A DNA stretch of 64,000 nucleotides from Salticus scenicus (Eukaryota; Arthropoda; Arachnida; Araneae; Salticidae). The DNA is taken from positions 264,977,700 to 265,041,699 of the forward strand of contig OZ005654.1 of assembly GCA_963930645.1 (NCBI GenBank), in the 5' to 3' direction. Shown here piece by piece: positions 1 through 10,975 of the stretch. A model generated the notes under the pieces. The model saw only the letters and a list, made by a program, of their open reading frames with translations. It searched no databases and was not told the DNA's origin. Positions within the stretch are counted from its first letter, which is position 1. Each line of letters starts with the position of its first letter. The translations under genes were made by a program, and so were the position numbers.

Positions 1-1
1 T

Positions 2-202
2 ATGGGTGAAGTTCAGGAAGAAATTAAATCTAATCAAGATGAGATGAAGAGAGAGCTTTCAACGGTGAAAGAATCAATCGAAAGTAAATTATCGGATATG
101 GGAAGCAGAATAGATGGAATAGAAGAGAAAGTTTTGAAAATAGAAGAAAGTAATCATTTTAACAGACTTAGATTGCTTGTTTATATTGTTACAAAATTGT
201 AA
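2..202 (+). CDS. 3' end of a coiled-coil gag-like ORF, truncated by window edge
   Basis: Open frame of 66 codons ending in TAA at 200-202; the true start may lie outside the window. The first ~50 residues are rich in Glu, Lys, Ser and Ile with heptad-like spacing (EEIKSNQDEMKREL, then SKLSDMGSRIDGIEEKV), which predicts a coiled coil. The last ~15 residues switch to a hydrophobic stretch (LRLLVYIVTKL) that looks like read-through into non-homologous DNA. Short coiled-coil frames of this kind are common at the front of retrotransposon gag-like proteins in arthropod genomes, and an LTR-like module follows within 6 bp. No zinc knuckle, protease or polymerase domain is visible. It may be a retroelement relic rather than a cellular gene. 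Confidence 0.4.
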   Translation: MGEVQEEIKSNQDEMKRELSTVKESIESKLSDMGSRIDGIEEKVLKIEESNHFNRLRLLVYIVTKL

Positions 203-207
203 ATAAT

Positions 208-818
208 TGTGTTTATTTTTGTATAAATTCTTTCAAAGAGGCTTAGTAAGTTGATAAAATGCTAATTTTGTGCATTTCTAGTCGTTTTAGCGTTGAAATA
301 GCCTTATTTTCCCTTAAAAACGCATTAAAAAGCCCCAGTAATGCAGGAAATGGATTTGGCGCCAAATTTGGCGACTTTTCCCCACCTTGGCCAATTTTTT
401 GGCGACCTTGGCGAGAAAATCCTTATATGGGATATACCAAATATGGAAGCTGTAAGTTGATTGGTTGACCACTTTCTAGAGTTTTCTCGAAAAATCTGGG
501 TTCCATGGAACAGCATATAAGGAGCGCTTCCTCGCCAAGGCAGTCAGTTCAGTTCAGATCTCAGCCAGCTTCGCTAGTGCTTGCATTGCTCTTGAGCCTC
601 TTTGAGAGAGACTTGCTTCAAGTGTTATTGCTATACAGTTTGTACTGTGGATTTGCTATTGACAGCTGTTGTTTAAGCTGTGGTTACTGCTTGAATTGAA
701 GCTGATAATTGGTTTATTGACCTGCATTTTTCTGGAACTTTCTGTGAATGAATTACTGAATTTTTGTAAGTTTAACCTTTCATTCCCGGACAACTCACGA
801 ACCCTCAAGTACGCAACA
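208..818 (+). mobile_element. LTR-like promoter module (solo LTR or 3' LTR)
   Basis: Starts TGTGTTTA and ends CGCAACA, fitting TG...CA LTR termini. It carries a TATA-like box and arthropod initiator (514-548) and a cluster of TTTGGCG motifs at 355-400. The stretch 215-480 is clearly related, on the opposite strand, to 41160-41420, and to the modules inside both arms of the 9355-17201 element (for example the shared words GCTTAGTAAG / GGTTTAGTCA, CTTAAAAACGCATTAAAAAG and GCTGTTGTTTAAGCTG / GCTGTTGTTTAGGCTG). Recurrence at several places supports a mobile LTR or LTR-like unit. No polypurine tract or target duplication was found, so the exact ends are uncertain. Confidence 0.5.
514..548 (+). promoter_or_regulatory. 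TATA box plus TCAGT initiator in the LTR-like module
   Basis: CATATAAGG at 514-522 is followed about 30 bp downstream by TCAGT at 544-548, inside CAGTCAGTTCAGTTCAG. TCAGT is the usual arthropod initiator, and the spacing is that of a TATA-initiator core promoter. Confidence 0.5.
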
Positions 819-820
819 AT

Positions 821-1652
821 ATTATAAGGTGAAACTTGCCAAACGAAACATGTGAGCATGGAATATTTTTCAAATTTCTTCTTTAATCTGAAATTTTAAC
901 ACTGTGTAATTTAGTTATTAGAATATAAAAATGCATTAAATTATTACGATTAAAATAAAAAACGCCATTAATTAAATTTTCATCTTTTTTGTCTACACTG
1001 GAAGAATATGTTTAATTCAATTTAGTTCTGTTATGAATTCTGTATAAATAACACAAATAAAAATTTAGGAATATTGTTATCGCCAGTAAAATGCATTTTG
1101 AAAGGTACTAATTTCATAAATTACCAACACATTTATGGTTTTGTTTATTTAAAATGGTTTGTTTTATAAAAGCAAATATCAAATTTAATTGAAAATATTT
1201 AGAATGGCTCAACATATAATACTTTTTCTGCATTAGTCAGTAGCCAATTTGAACATATTATAAGGTGAAACTTGCCAAACGAAACATGTGAGCATAGAAT
1301 ATTTTTCTAATTTCTTCTTTAATCTGAAATTTTAACACTGTGTAATTTAGTTATTAGAATATAAAAATGTATTAAATTTTTACGATTAAAATAAAAAACG
1401 CCATTAATTAAATTTTCATCTTTTTTGTCTACACTAGAAGAATATGTTCAATTCAATTTAGTTCTGTTATGAATTCTTTATAAATAACACAAATAAAAAT
1501 TTAGGAATATTGTTATTGCCAGTAAAATGCATTTTGAAAGGTACTAATTTCATAAATTACCAACACATTTATGGTTTTGTTTATTTAAAATGGTTTGTTT
1601 TATAAAAACAAATATCAGATTTAATTGAAAATATTTAGAATGGCTCAACATA
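821..1652. repeat. Tandem pair of ~396-bp direct repeats
   Basis: 821-1216 and 1257-1652 are near-identical, differing at only a handful of positions, and are separated by a 40-bp spacer. Both begin ATTATAAGGTGAAACTTGCC and end GGCTCAACATA. No ORF is shared and the copies lack terminal inverted repeats, so this looks like a recent local duplication of AT-rich DNA or two copies of an unclassified repeat. The first copy begins immediately after the LTR-like end at 818. Confidence 0.85.
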
Positions 1653-2490
1653 AAAAAAAATTAAAAACCCTTCCGTCACAAATACTATCCTTTCAATTAA
1701 TCATTAATATTTTAATGAAAGTCCGTATATATAAATAGAAAAGATAGAAAACGTACATATTGGTTTTGATGTCATAGTAATAGGATTTTTTTTTAATTAA
1801 AAATAAAACACTTCTAGAGCTTTAGAACTGAAATTTAGTGAAAACATTTTTGATTTAGTGTGTGTTAAAAATGTCTTGAGAGTATGCTATTTATAGTAAT
1901 AATAGTAAGTATTCTTTAACCACATTTCTTGAGACCATGGGAGCCTCTGCACAAGTGCGGACTAAACAAATCCAGTGTTAAAATGAAGGTGATAACCCTT
2001 GTCTTTGGGGGAAAATAAGCGGTAAGGGAACACCGAATGACTTGTTGTTTAGCAAATCACAATTTTATGGTCAATTTCGCACCCCTCCAAACGTTTAGAT
2101 GTGCTAGTCACTCACTGCTAGTCTTAGGAAACATGGTTACACTATTGTTTTGGACAGTTTATTTTATATATTTGATGCTTTCTCCTTCAGCATAAACATT
2201 TCTTATGGAAGCTCTGCATATCATTCTTTGGTTTCTGTTGTCATAAAGGCAGTGTCCATATATGTCTAGTAATACGCTTTTCACGATAAAATCAGTTATA
2301 GTTCTACCTCGTTTAAAAAAGCTGAGTTTGAGTTCTTATCTCAAACCTTAAGGTTAATTTCACGCAAAAGTGGATATCAAGGCCAATTTTTACTTTTAAT
2401 CAAACTCATTTATTATGATTTTTTTTTCTTATTTATCTCATGCTGACTTCTAAGTAAAATGTTAACATTCATGTTTAATACCAGGAATAA
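1653..2490. other. AT-rich, no gene seen
   Basis: No ORF of useful length, no RNA gene and no clear repeat. The part 1920-2150 is less AT-rich than its surroundings but has no recognisable content. Confidence 0.6.
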
Positions 2491-2992
2491 TTTTAGTAAG
2501 TCTCTCGCTGCCGTAAATGACTAGTTTACAATACCTTGATCTATTATTAGTAATTTTTACATACTAATAAACAGAACTTAGATGAGTATTTCATATGCTA
2601 TATACGTAATAGTCTCTCTATATATTTTTAAAATTAATTGCCTACAGTCTCATGCATCTCTAAATTATTTATATTTAGTAAATTAATCATTTAACTATTT
2701 ATCTACATATACACACAATATATAATTTTTTATTCTTTTCCAATCCTGTGCATGGTGTTTTAAATAGAATTCAGATATATTACTTTCATATTTATCACCG
2801 AGTGTAACTTAAGTAAGTCTCTATCTGCAGCCAATAATAATTGTACTATGTATCGATATCTTGTTAATAAATTTTAACTATTAATGGACAGAACCTATAA
2901 ATCATAATATCCATACCTGATATTTAACGTTAAATAGCTGCAGTTAATTGTTTATATTGAGTTAACTAATCGTTTAATTATTTATCTACAAT
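2491..2992. repeat. Degenerate tandem repeat, ~315-bp period
   Basis: 2491-2707 and 2806-2992 align along their length (AGTAAGTCTCT near the start, ACAGAAC(T/C)TA in the middle, TTTATCTACA at the end) with many substitutions and indels, so this is an old duplication. No coding content. Confidence 0.55.
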
Positions 2993-3776
2993 AAAGGGGA
3001 GACCAGTGCTAGTTTGCATAAGGGACTAATTAGAACTCCAGTTCTACTTCCTGCTAAAATGGAAGGTAGAGTACTGTATATTACTAAATGAAAGTGCATG
3101 TATGAATACACCATCAACTGAGAAAAAAAATATATACCGCTTTCATCTAGAACGAATAGGTGGTCCTTTTCTAAATCCCTCCCTAAACTAGAAACATAGA
3201 TTTCCGAGCTGTGAGTATGAGGCACGCCAGTACAATGGCCAGTATAACTAATATATGGAATATAAATTGTGGCTCTAGAAAAAATAGTTCAATGCCATCC
3301 TTATAAATTTCTTATAAAATTTTTTATAGCCCTCATGGAAAGCGAATTCTAGAGACCTCTATTAAAATTCTTGAGCGTTTGCTTATCGAGGACAAATCTA
3401 TGGGAAAATATCTCCAAATAAATGTGAATATAAGAGGCGGGTTTCAGCAGCTATTATGGTTTATGACCCAATTCTAGAAAATCAAACGAGAATTTCTCGT
3501 AATACAAATGATTCAGATTATTCAGAATAGTGTTTCATCATCTAGAAATGTGTAGATTAGAAATTCTCGACCATTTCGTCTATCGAATTTATTGGTGTGC
3601 CTTAGGCGCACAGCTCGGAAATCTATATTTATAGTTTAAGGATGTAGAAAATGACCATTTATTTATTCTCGATAAAGACAGCATATTTTTTTTCTCAGTG
3701 TCTCGCGCAAATTAGTTTGATTGGAAGCGACTTCAAGGAAGAATCTCTCTTTCATCATTTTTTCAGACTGGTGAGT
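2993..3776. mobile_element. Small inverted-repeat (foldback/MITE-like) element, core 3115-3700
   Basis: Left arm 3115-3228 and right arm 3594-3700 are inverted copies of each other, sharing CTGAGAAAAAAAATAT, TTTCCGAGCTGTG and GGCAC(G/A)CC. The ~365-bp centre has no ORF. Sequence outside the arms does not pair. No target duplication was identified, so the class is unknown. The rest of the interval is AT-rich with no gene. Confidence 0.6.
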
Positions 3777-3820
3777 ATTTTTTTATTTATTTATTTATTT
3801 ATTTATTTATTTTTTTCGTG
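3777..3820. repeat. (TTTA)n microsatellite
   Basis: About eight uninterrupted TTTA units flanked by T-rich sequence. Confidence 0.95.
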
Positions 3821-3900
3821 AATATGTAGATCAAACTGAGGCCCTGCTTTTGGCGATTTTAGAAAGAGTTGTTAATTGTGATTGCATACATGTGTCATAA

Positions 3901-4074
3901 TCTTTTCTTTTTGATGTTATTGATTCATATCCGTCAAAAGTTATCATAGTTGGCAAATCTAGGCTTGATGTCATCTGGCGTAACTTGACATTCCCTAACG
4001 ATGATTCAAAGGCTGAGCAACCTCTCCAAGACGAAGAGTTTTCGCTCTCAGGTTTTTGTCAAAAACGACGGTAA
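3901..4074 (+). CDS. Candidate isolated coding exon, unknown protein
   Basis: A 57-codon open frame lies between TAA at 3898-3900 and TAA at 4072-4074, with a mixed, protein-like composition (VIIVGKSRLDVIWRNLTFPN, then acidic SKAEQPLQDEE) unlike the low-complexity frames around it. It has no ATG. Pyrimidine-rich sequence followed by AG (near 3939-3940) could be an acceptor, and CG|GTAAGA at 4069-4076 is a good donor, so it could be an internal exon. I do not recognise the protein. No partner exon was found, and it could equally be a transposon remnant. Confidence 0.22.
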   Translation, partial: SFLFDVIDSYPSKVIIVGKSRLDVIWRNLTFPNDDSKAEQPLQDEEFSLSGFCQKRR

Positions 4075-5463
4075 GAAATTTTATATGACTGTTTCTACGA
4101 ACCCCTGAGAACCTCAAAGAGATGCCGAAAAATCACATAAAACAAGAAAACAACACATTCTTAGTAGAATCAAGTGCCTTTTGATACCCCGAATAAAAAT
4201 TAATTAATTTCTTTTGATGAAGTATCATTCCTGCCAGCACCTTCGGAAATTTTACGAAATCGGTAAAATTCAGATTCGCATATTTACCATGGTCAAAAAT
4301 GAGAAATGATAGAGAGATGATCACACGAGAATGATTCAATTTTGCTCGACCAAGGTAAAAATGTTCAATCATTGAAACCAACTATTTAATTAAATGAGCG
4401 CACAATTCCTACATTGATGGTTTATTTCAAACTATTTGTTAAGTCTCTTTAAATAAATGTAAATAGCTATAGTACTAAGTAGAATTTATGTTGCTTCATG
4501 AATTCTTTGTTTTTCATACATTTAAGCAGAAATTTATAGTAAAATTATATTAAAATTAAATATTTTGATAAAGTAAAATGTTTCTCCTTGAAAATTGCTG
4601 TATTTTTCATAGGTATCCCTATCCATATCACGTTATGCCAGTTCACCCCTACGGGTATACCAATTAAGCCGTTCGCGGGGTAAGTTGTGATAATTAGAAG
4701 GATTTGAAAAAAAAAAAAAAATGCTTTGGATATCGCACAAACCCATATTTAGTTGATGGATCTTACATGCTTTTCAGCTAAAGTGTTAAGTATTCTGATG
4801 CATCCTTCAGAATTTCTCTAAGTGTTGCACGAAAAATAGAAAATCAAAAGCCAAAATATGCTCCAACTAGCTTCAGTCTCCCTTATAATTTTTACTGCGT
4901 AGCACCAGGGCCACGTAAAAAAGTCCAATCCTATTCTTATAAATTTTAATTCATTTTTTATATTGTGAGTGATATTATAAATAAAATGAAAAACTGTTTC
5001 GTTCTTATACATCAATAGCAAAAAGTATTGAATTTGTAAAAACTTTTGACTTCTGTTTTCGGTTTGCTTTACAAATAAATGTCCTGATTCAAATTTTATT
5101 ATTTTTACGAAATACCCGTGTGTCTTTGTTTAATAAATGACTTTTACCAACGCTGGATTAAATACTACTGCACAATATTTCATATAAAGTAGTTGCACCT
5201 TAAAATAAATTAGTGTCTATATTAATTTTTTTTTGCAAATCGTTATATGTAAAATCTTTAGGATGAGAAGCTACAGTGAATGAAAGTTTGTGCATATTCA
5301 CTAGTAGATGGCATCGTTGTACAAAATGATATAGAAGAATGTTGGCCACAACATACTATTTTTTTTGTGTTACATAGTTTAAAAAAGAAGGAAGTTACAA
5401 TGTTTCTGAAAATTTACAAGCTATTGTTCTTTTTGAATTTCAAACGAACTATTTTAAGTGTAG
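4075..5463. other. AT-rich, no gene seen
   Basis: Only short chance frames. One A-run near 4707-4722. No convincing repeat or RNA gene. Confidence 0.6.
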
Positions 5464-5776
5464 AACTGCTTTGGATTTTTTTTATTCTATGCAAGATGAC
5501 TAAAGCGATTTATCATTCAACGTTTCGATGCATTTTCTTTGACTATGTACAATTTCTGAATTTCTTTTAAAACACTGGGGAAATATGGGTAGATATAGGA
5601 AAATAGCCATTCCATATGTGAAACTGCTTTGGATTTTTTTTATTATATACAACATAACTAAAATGAATTATTATTGAACGTTTCGATACATTTTCTTTGA
5701 CTATGTACAATTTCTGATTTTCTTTTAAAACATTGGCGAAACATGGGTAGATATAGGAAAATAGCCATTCCATAAA
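5464..5776. repeat. Tandem duplication, two ~157-bp units
   Basis: 5464-5621 and 5622-5776 match closely, both containing AACTGCTTTGGATTTTTTTT, TTTCTTTGACTATGTACAAT and AGGAAAATAGCCATTCCATA. No coding role is visible. Confidence 0.85.
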
Positions 5777-6165
5777 ATAAACTATTCACATAAGCTACTC
5801 TGCTTGCATGAATACTTAGAAAGCTTTTCTTAAATTGCTTAACATTTCGCGAAGATGTTATTTTGTTTCTATCCGGAAATATTTATTTTTTTGGAAATAT
5901 TTACACAAAAAATGTTGTAGAACAGATTCACCACATTTTGTTATTCAATTACATATTCATGTACTTTCAAAACTGGTTCACGAACCTATATGTTTGAAGG
6001 AATCATTCACTAAAATGAAGAGATAGCATAAAGGAATGAATGCTATAAAGAAAGAAAATGTCATTTATAAAAGTTAAAATCCTGTTTACAGTAAAATTTA
6101 GAGATAGTTGATATCTAACAGATAAAATATTAACTATCCCTAGTATTAGCGTAATATTTGGCATT
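5777..6165. other. AT-rich, no gene seen
   Basis: Nothing recognised between the tandem duplication and the target duplication of the hAT element. Confidence 0.6.
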
Positions 6166-6173
6166 GTCTGTTA

Positions 6174-7304
6174 TAGAGGTCTGCACGGGCCGGATTCGGG
6201 CCGTTTTTTAAATGTGTTCTCGGGCCGAGCAGGGCTCAAAAATTTTTTTCAGGCTCGGGCCGGGCCGGGTTCGGGCTCAGTTTTTTTTTGTGTATACTCG
6301 GGACGTGTCGGGCCTGAATGAAATTTTCTCCGGGCCGTGTCGGCCCGAATTTTTTTCTGGTTTCCTCGTTAATCAACGAAAAAGGGAAATGATAAAAATA
6401 TTTTTTCACTCATTTATTTTACATAATTTTACAGGCTGGTATGTCACATAAAGTTCTATTTTGTTAAAAATGTGTGTAACTTCAATTTAATTGTCTATCA
6501 GTCTGTCTGTCCGAAAACTGATTTTTTGCAAATATTTTTAGCAGGCTTCAAAATTAATACATTTTATTTAAAGTAATATTAGATGGTTTCCTATTCAAAA
6601 TAGTATGCATGTCACTACCAGTTTGAGTACATGTACATAACAAAATAAATTAGATGCGTTACTGTGTATAAGGCTCTGTTTCCTATGATATTTTGAGTGT
6701 AGGTGGTATGAAGGCTATACAAATCCTTCCGTTGTAACTTTTTCTTTAAGGCCCTTTTCTTTTCTCCAGTGGATGAAAGTAGCATCATTCTTATCATGTT
6801 CAAAAACAACTTTACTATTCAAAGTGGTTGAATTAACATTAAAGTTTTGTTTACCGGATCACATGAAAGATTCGGATACATTACGGTATATAGGAGGAAA
6901 GAGCATTTTTAGTAGTATTAACCATTTTAAATACCTTCCTGTATTACTTGATGAATGCTAATATTTTCGATTTGAATTTCTGTATGTCTTTGTACCTTGT
7001 CTATAATAATGAATTTCTGTTTATATATAATTATCTTGCAAAAGTTCAGCAGTTTTGTTAAAGAACGTACTATTGTTTAGTTATATAAAACCTTTGCAAT
7101 ACATGTACTAAAAATATTTTTCATAGAAAGGTATGCATCTTTTTTGTTTTGTTTTGTTACTTTACATATTTTTGAATCGGGCCGGGCCGGGCCGGGTTGG
7201 GCCGGATTTTATCGGTTTTTGTCCGGGCCGGGCCGGGTAAGCAAAGCTTCCGTACGGGCCGCTCCGGGCCCGGGCCTCAAAATTTCGGCCCGTGCAAACC
7301 TCTA
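6174..7304. mobile_element. Non-autonomous hAT-type transposon, 1131 bp
   Basis: Termini are inverted repeats TAGAGGTCTGCACGGGCC (6174) and its near-complement ending GCAAACCTCTA (7304). The element is flanked by an exact 8-bp target duplication GTCTGTTA at 6166-6173 and 7305-7312, the size typical of hAT elements. Both subterminal zones are unusually GC-rich for this window, with iterated GGGCC words (6188-6350 and 7178-7290), a feature known from many short hAT derivatives. The AT-rich middle has no transposase: the longest frames (6212-6451, 6773-6961) show no BED finger or hATC dimerisation motif. It would depend on a transposase supplied elsewhere. Confidence 0.85.
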
Positions 7305-7312
7305 GTCTGTTA

Positions 7313-7814
7313 TCAATGCAAAAATATTTTAAATGCCATAATTCATTTATAGTTTTACCGAAATATATTTTCATAGTAGTTTTTTCTTTCCATATATGTA
7401 TGCAAAGCGATAGAGGAGCTATAGATATTGCACTGTATACACAAAATAAAATAGCAATGCCTTAAAATTTTAATGACAAAATTTAACCTCCATTTTGAGA
7501 CAAAAACAACGAAAATAAGATGGAAATCCATAAAAGTTTCTTCCAAATATTAAAGTATCAGTTTTGTATAACATATGAAATATCGTTTTTCAAAGATAAA
7601 ATGACACATATTATACACATTATTAATTACTGACAAAATATTATAATAATGTTGAGGAGTTTTTTCCTCAACTGTATTAATTTAGGAAATAAAAAAATAA
7701 TTTAATAAAGTAATGTAAAAAAATAAATAAATCCCTAGAATAAAATCTACTCAGTCAGCGAAAAATAATACAAAAGAAAATGGTTTTTCTTTGTTGCATT
7801 TGAGAAGAAAAGAG
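7313..7814. other. AT-rich, no gene seen
   Basis: A- and T-rich flank of the hAT element; no feature recognised. Confidence 0.6.
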
Positions 7815-8650
7815 CAACATTTGCATCCTTTTGGTTCAAGAGGGTACGGGAAAGGATGACCTTGGGCGTGCAGATCTCTTTTTCCCCCCCTCGCGTGTCA
7901 GGAAAAACCCAAGAGAAAGTGTTATAGTGAGATAGTTACGAAGTGAGACAGTGTTTCATATGAATAGATAAACCTTTACGGCAGGAGTTTGGTTTGTGGC
8001 AACAAGGGTGAGAAAGGACGCTTCGAAGTGAGGCGGGAGACAAGGCACGCTGACAGAGGACGCGGGAAGAGGATATGCGGTGCATGGTATGAGTTAACGG
8101 CTTCGGAAGTTTCGGTGGCCAGGGGCTTTTTAGCCCCTGCTATGGCTCTCCCTAGATCCATTTACTGTTCCTTATTATGGGCTTATATATAGTTCTAGAA
8201 ATATTGATGCTTCTGTGATGTTAGACTAAGTTTGTTAAGACGGGCTTATATTGGCAAGTCACCTTCAGTGAAGTGCCGGAGCTGTGTTTTCTTGGGACTA
8301 AACTGCCAGTTTAAGCTTACTTTTCTAGTAAATGAGTAAGAAATAAATTCAGAGGACTGGAGGACGCTGAGATTTGATGCCGCAGAGAGTGGAGGTAGCC
8401 GTATGTGTCAGCCCGTAGGGGCGTAAGCCCTGGCAAGGTCCTTGGTGTGCCCTCTTTCAGAAAAATAAAGGACCTTGAAGGCCGAGCGTTGCGGGTGAAT
8501 AAACGACTTCTCAAGATCTACTGGAGAGGTTTAAAGGACGACCAAGTTTACCTTCCATCGAAAATTAACTTATCCTGCAGTGGCATTTAGAGGAGCCCTA
8601 AGATCTTGGAGTGAGAAAGTGGTATAGGTTTGAGTCAGCTCACCAAAATA
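7815..8650 (+). other. GC-richer island of unknown nature
   Basis: Base composition shifts here from the AT-rich background to a mixed one for about 800 bp. It contains a C-run (7884-7891), a strong stem-loop at 8121-8138 (AGGGGCT, T loop, AGCCCCT) and words such as GGCGGGAGACAAGGC. Frames 7989-8192 and 8405-8590 (+) and 7976-8161 and 8317-8514 (-) are all short, mutually overlapping and match nothing I know. It may be a 5' UTR/promoter, a non-coding exon or the 5' end of an unrecognised retroelement. Strand is given as + only because the purine-rich strand reads that way. Confidence 0.4.
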
Positions 8651-9354
8651 AAAAATGAGAACAGAAGGTCTTCAAAACTGCAGTTTGGGAAGAAATTTAT
8701 AAGTCTGAAAAACGCATTAAATTGGTTGCTAATAAGGAACTTTTTATAGGTAGTCTCCAAGCACCCTCACAAATGTAAAGTCATCATTTAGATAAAATTA
8801 ATTTATAATAAAATTAAACCCTTGCATCATCTACGCACTCACATAAGAAAAGTGAAAAATCACAGGTGTAAAGAGAGTATCGAATCGTGTAGGGTTCAAA
8901 TATTAGCTATCTAAAGAAAAGAAATTTCTAGAGGAAAAATGGAACTCCAGTCATTAGCCTGACATCCCTGTATGAGGAATAAGCATGTGGTAAATATATT
9001 TTTATTTCTCTATTGTATTAATATAGTGTACTCGTCATTTTTATAACTGGTACTAACTGATTTTAATTTATGAGTTAAATAACTTCAGATGTGCTTGCAA
9101 CACATAAGTGATTTTATTTTTACTTAATGAATCAAGTTTCCATAAGAATGACTTATACAACAAGGAGGCCACTGTTTTGTTTTGCGTTTTTGTAATTCAT
9201 CAACCTAATTATATACTGTTATAAGATAGAGATAAAACATTTGAATGTGGAGCTATTTGACTCAAACTTTGGATTTACCTGGAACATTTCAATAAAGTTT
9301 AAGTTAATTTTATTTCTGGACTATTTATATATTTTTCTTTCCTTTCGTTTAAAG
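8651..9354. other. AT-rich, no gene seen
   Basis: Nothing recognised before the left terminus of the foldback element. Confidence 0.6.
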
Positions 9355-9789
9355 ATCAAGGAACGCGGTAGCGTTCCGCCCCGCCAAGCTAAAACAAACA
9401 CCAGCCAATGAAATTTACAAAGTCGGAAGTCAATGGTGAACGCTACAAGTGTATATTATGTCGACATAGCATCTCGTACTTTTCGACTACCTGTATCTCA
9501 GCTCCCTGATCCCCAAGACATATGATTTTTTGCACAGACCTTAAGCATACCCTTAAGACAAAACATACAAACTTGCATGTCGCTCCGAATTAAGGGGCAT
9601 GAGTTATATAACTTTGAAAACCCGAAATTTCCCTGTTACATTCTTCTTCTTCTGCTTCTTGTAATTGTTAAGACAAAAACTTTTGACGGCGATTGAGCCT
9701 ATAGTTCTGCAGCTAATGAGCTGAAAATTTGCATGGACATTCCTTCTGACCTGCACCAGTGCCTTTTTCAATCAAAAATTTTTTTGGTC

Positions 9790-10800
9790 GGGTTACTGCT
9801 GCCTACGGCAGCGTTACCAGTACTCATCTTGCAATCACTTTTTAACTAACTTCCCGACTAGCTAGACATTTCAAACTTTCAGGATAGCTCATAACACGGT
9901 GACAATACATTTTTTAACACTTTTAGTCAACTGTCTCAGGTACCTACTGCCTTCGGCAGCGTTTATATGATTCGACAGAAAATTTATTTAACTAATTTCC
10001 CCGACTAGCTAGACATTTGAAACTTTCAGAATAGTTCAGAACACGGTAAAAATGCATTTTTTCATTACGTTTAGCCAACTGCTTCGGGTTCCTGCTGCCA
10101 TCGGCAGCGTTACCAGCCCAACGCTTGCAATCGATTTTTAACTAACTTCCCGACTAGCTAGGCATTTGAAACTTTCAGGATAGATCAGAACACGGTGACA
10201 ATGCATTTTTTAACACTTTTAGTCAACTGTACTACTACTGTACAACCCTACTGCCTTCGGCAGCGTTTATATGATTCGACAGAAAATTTATTTAACTAAT
10301 TTCTCGACTAGCTAGACATTTGAAACTTTCAGAATAGTTCAGAACTCGGTGAAAATGCATTTTTATAATACTTTTAGCCAACTGTTTCGGGTTACTGCTG
10401 CCTTCGGCAGCTTCACCAGTACACATTTTTACAAATTTTACAATCGCTTTTTAACTAACTTCAAGACAAGCTAGACATTTGAAACATTCAGGATAGCTCA
10501 GAACACGGTCACAATACATTTTTTAACACTTTTAGTCAACTTTCATAGGTCCCTACTGCCTTCGGCAGCGTTTATATGATTTGACAGAAAATTTATTTAA
10601 CTAATTTCCCGACTAGCTAGACATTTGAAACTTTCAGAATAGTTCAGAACACGGTGAAAATGCATTTTTACAATACTTTTAGCCAACTGTTTCGGGTTCC
10701 TGCTGCCGTCGGCAGCGTTACCAGCACAAATCTCGCAATCGATTTTTAACTAACTTCCCGAATAGCTAGGCATTTGAAACTTTTATTATAGCTCAGAACA
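9790..10800. repeat. Subterminal ~150-bp repeats of the left foldback arm
   Basis: Seven units, each carrying a GCTGCCNNCGGCAGC-type palindrome (near 9800, 9948, 10093, 10250, 10397, 10553 and 10703) and the words CCGACTAGCTAG, ATTTGAAACTTTCAG and AGAACACGGTGA. Units alternate between a GTTACCAG form and a GTTTATATGATTCGACAG form, giving a ~300-bp higher-order period. The same array is present inverted in the right arm at about 15750-16760. Confidence 0.9.
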
Positions 10801-10814
10801 CGGTGAAAATACAT

Positions 10815-10975
10815 TTTTACCAATTTGAAAATCATTTGAGGGCAAATGTTCTCGAATTTATAAATTTGTCCTCAAATGTCCGCAAATTAAAGCATAATTT
10901 AACTCTGTCCTCAAATGTCCTTTCAATTTGAGGACGCTGCGATGATTTGTCCTCAAATTGGGTTTAAAAAATTTG
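10815..10975. repeat. Cluster of GTCCTCAAA / TTTGAGGAC motifs
   Basis: The nonamer core occurs repeatedly in both orientations within 160 bp (for example TTGTCCTCAAATGTCC twice and ATTTGAGGACGC), and is mirrored at about 15590-15745 in the right arm. The density suggests a protein-binding array in the arm, but this is inference. Confidence 0.6.

Noticed and set aside
8405..8590. 61-codon frame in the GC-richer island
   Set aside because: Opposed by an equally long frame on the other strand and without a recognisable domain or conserved start.
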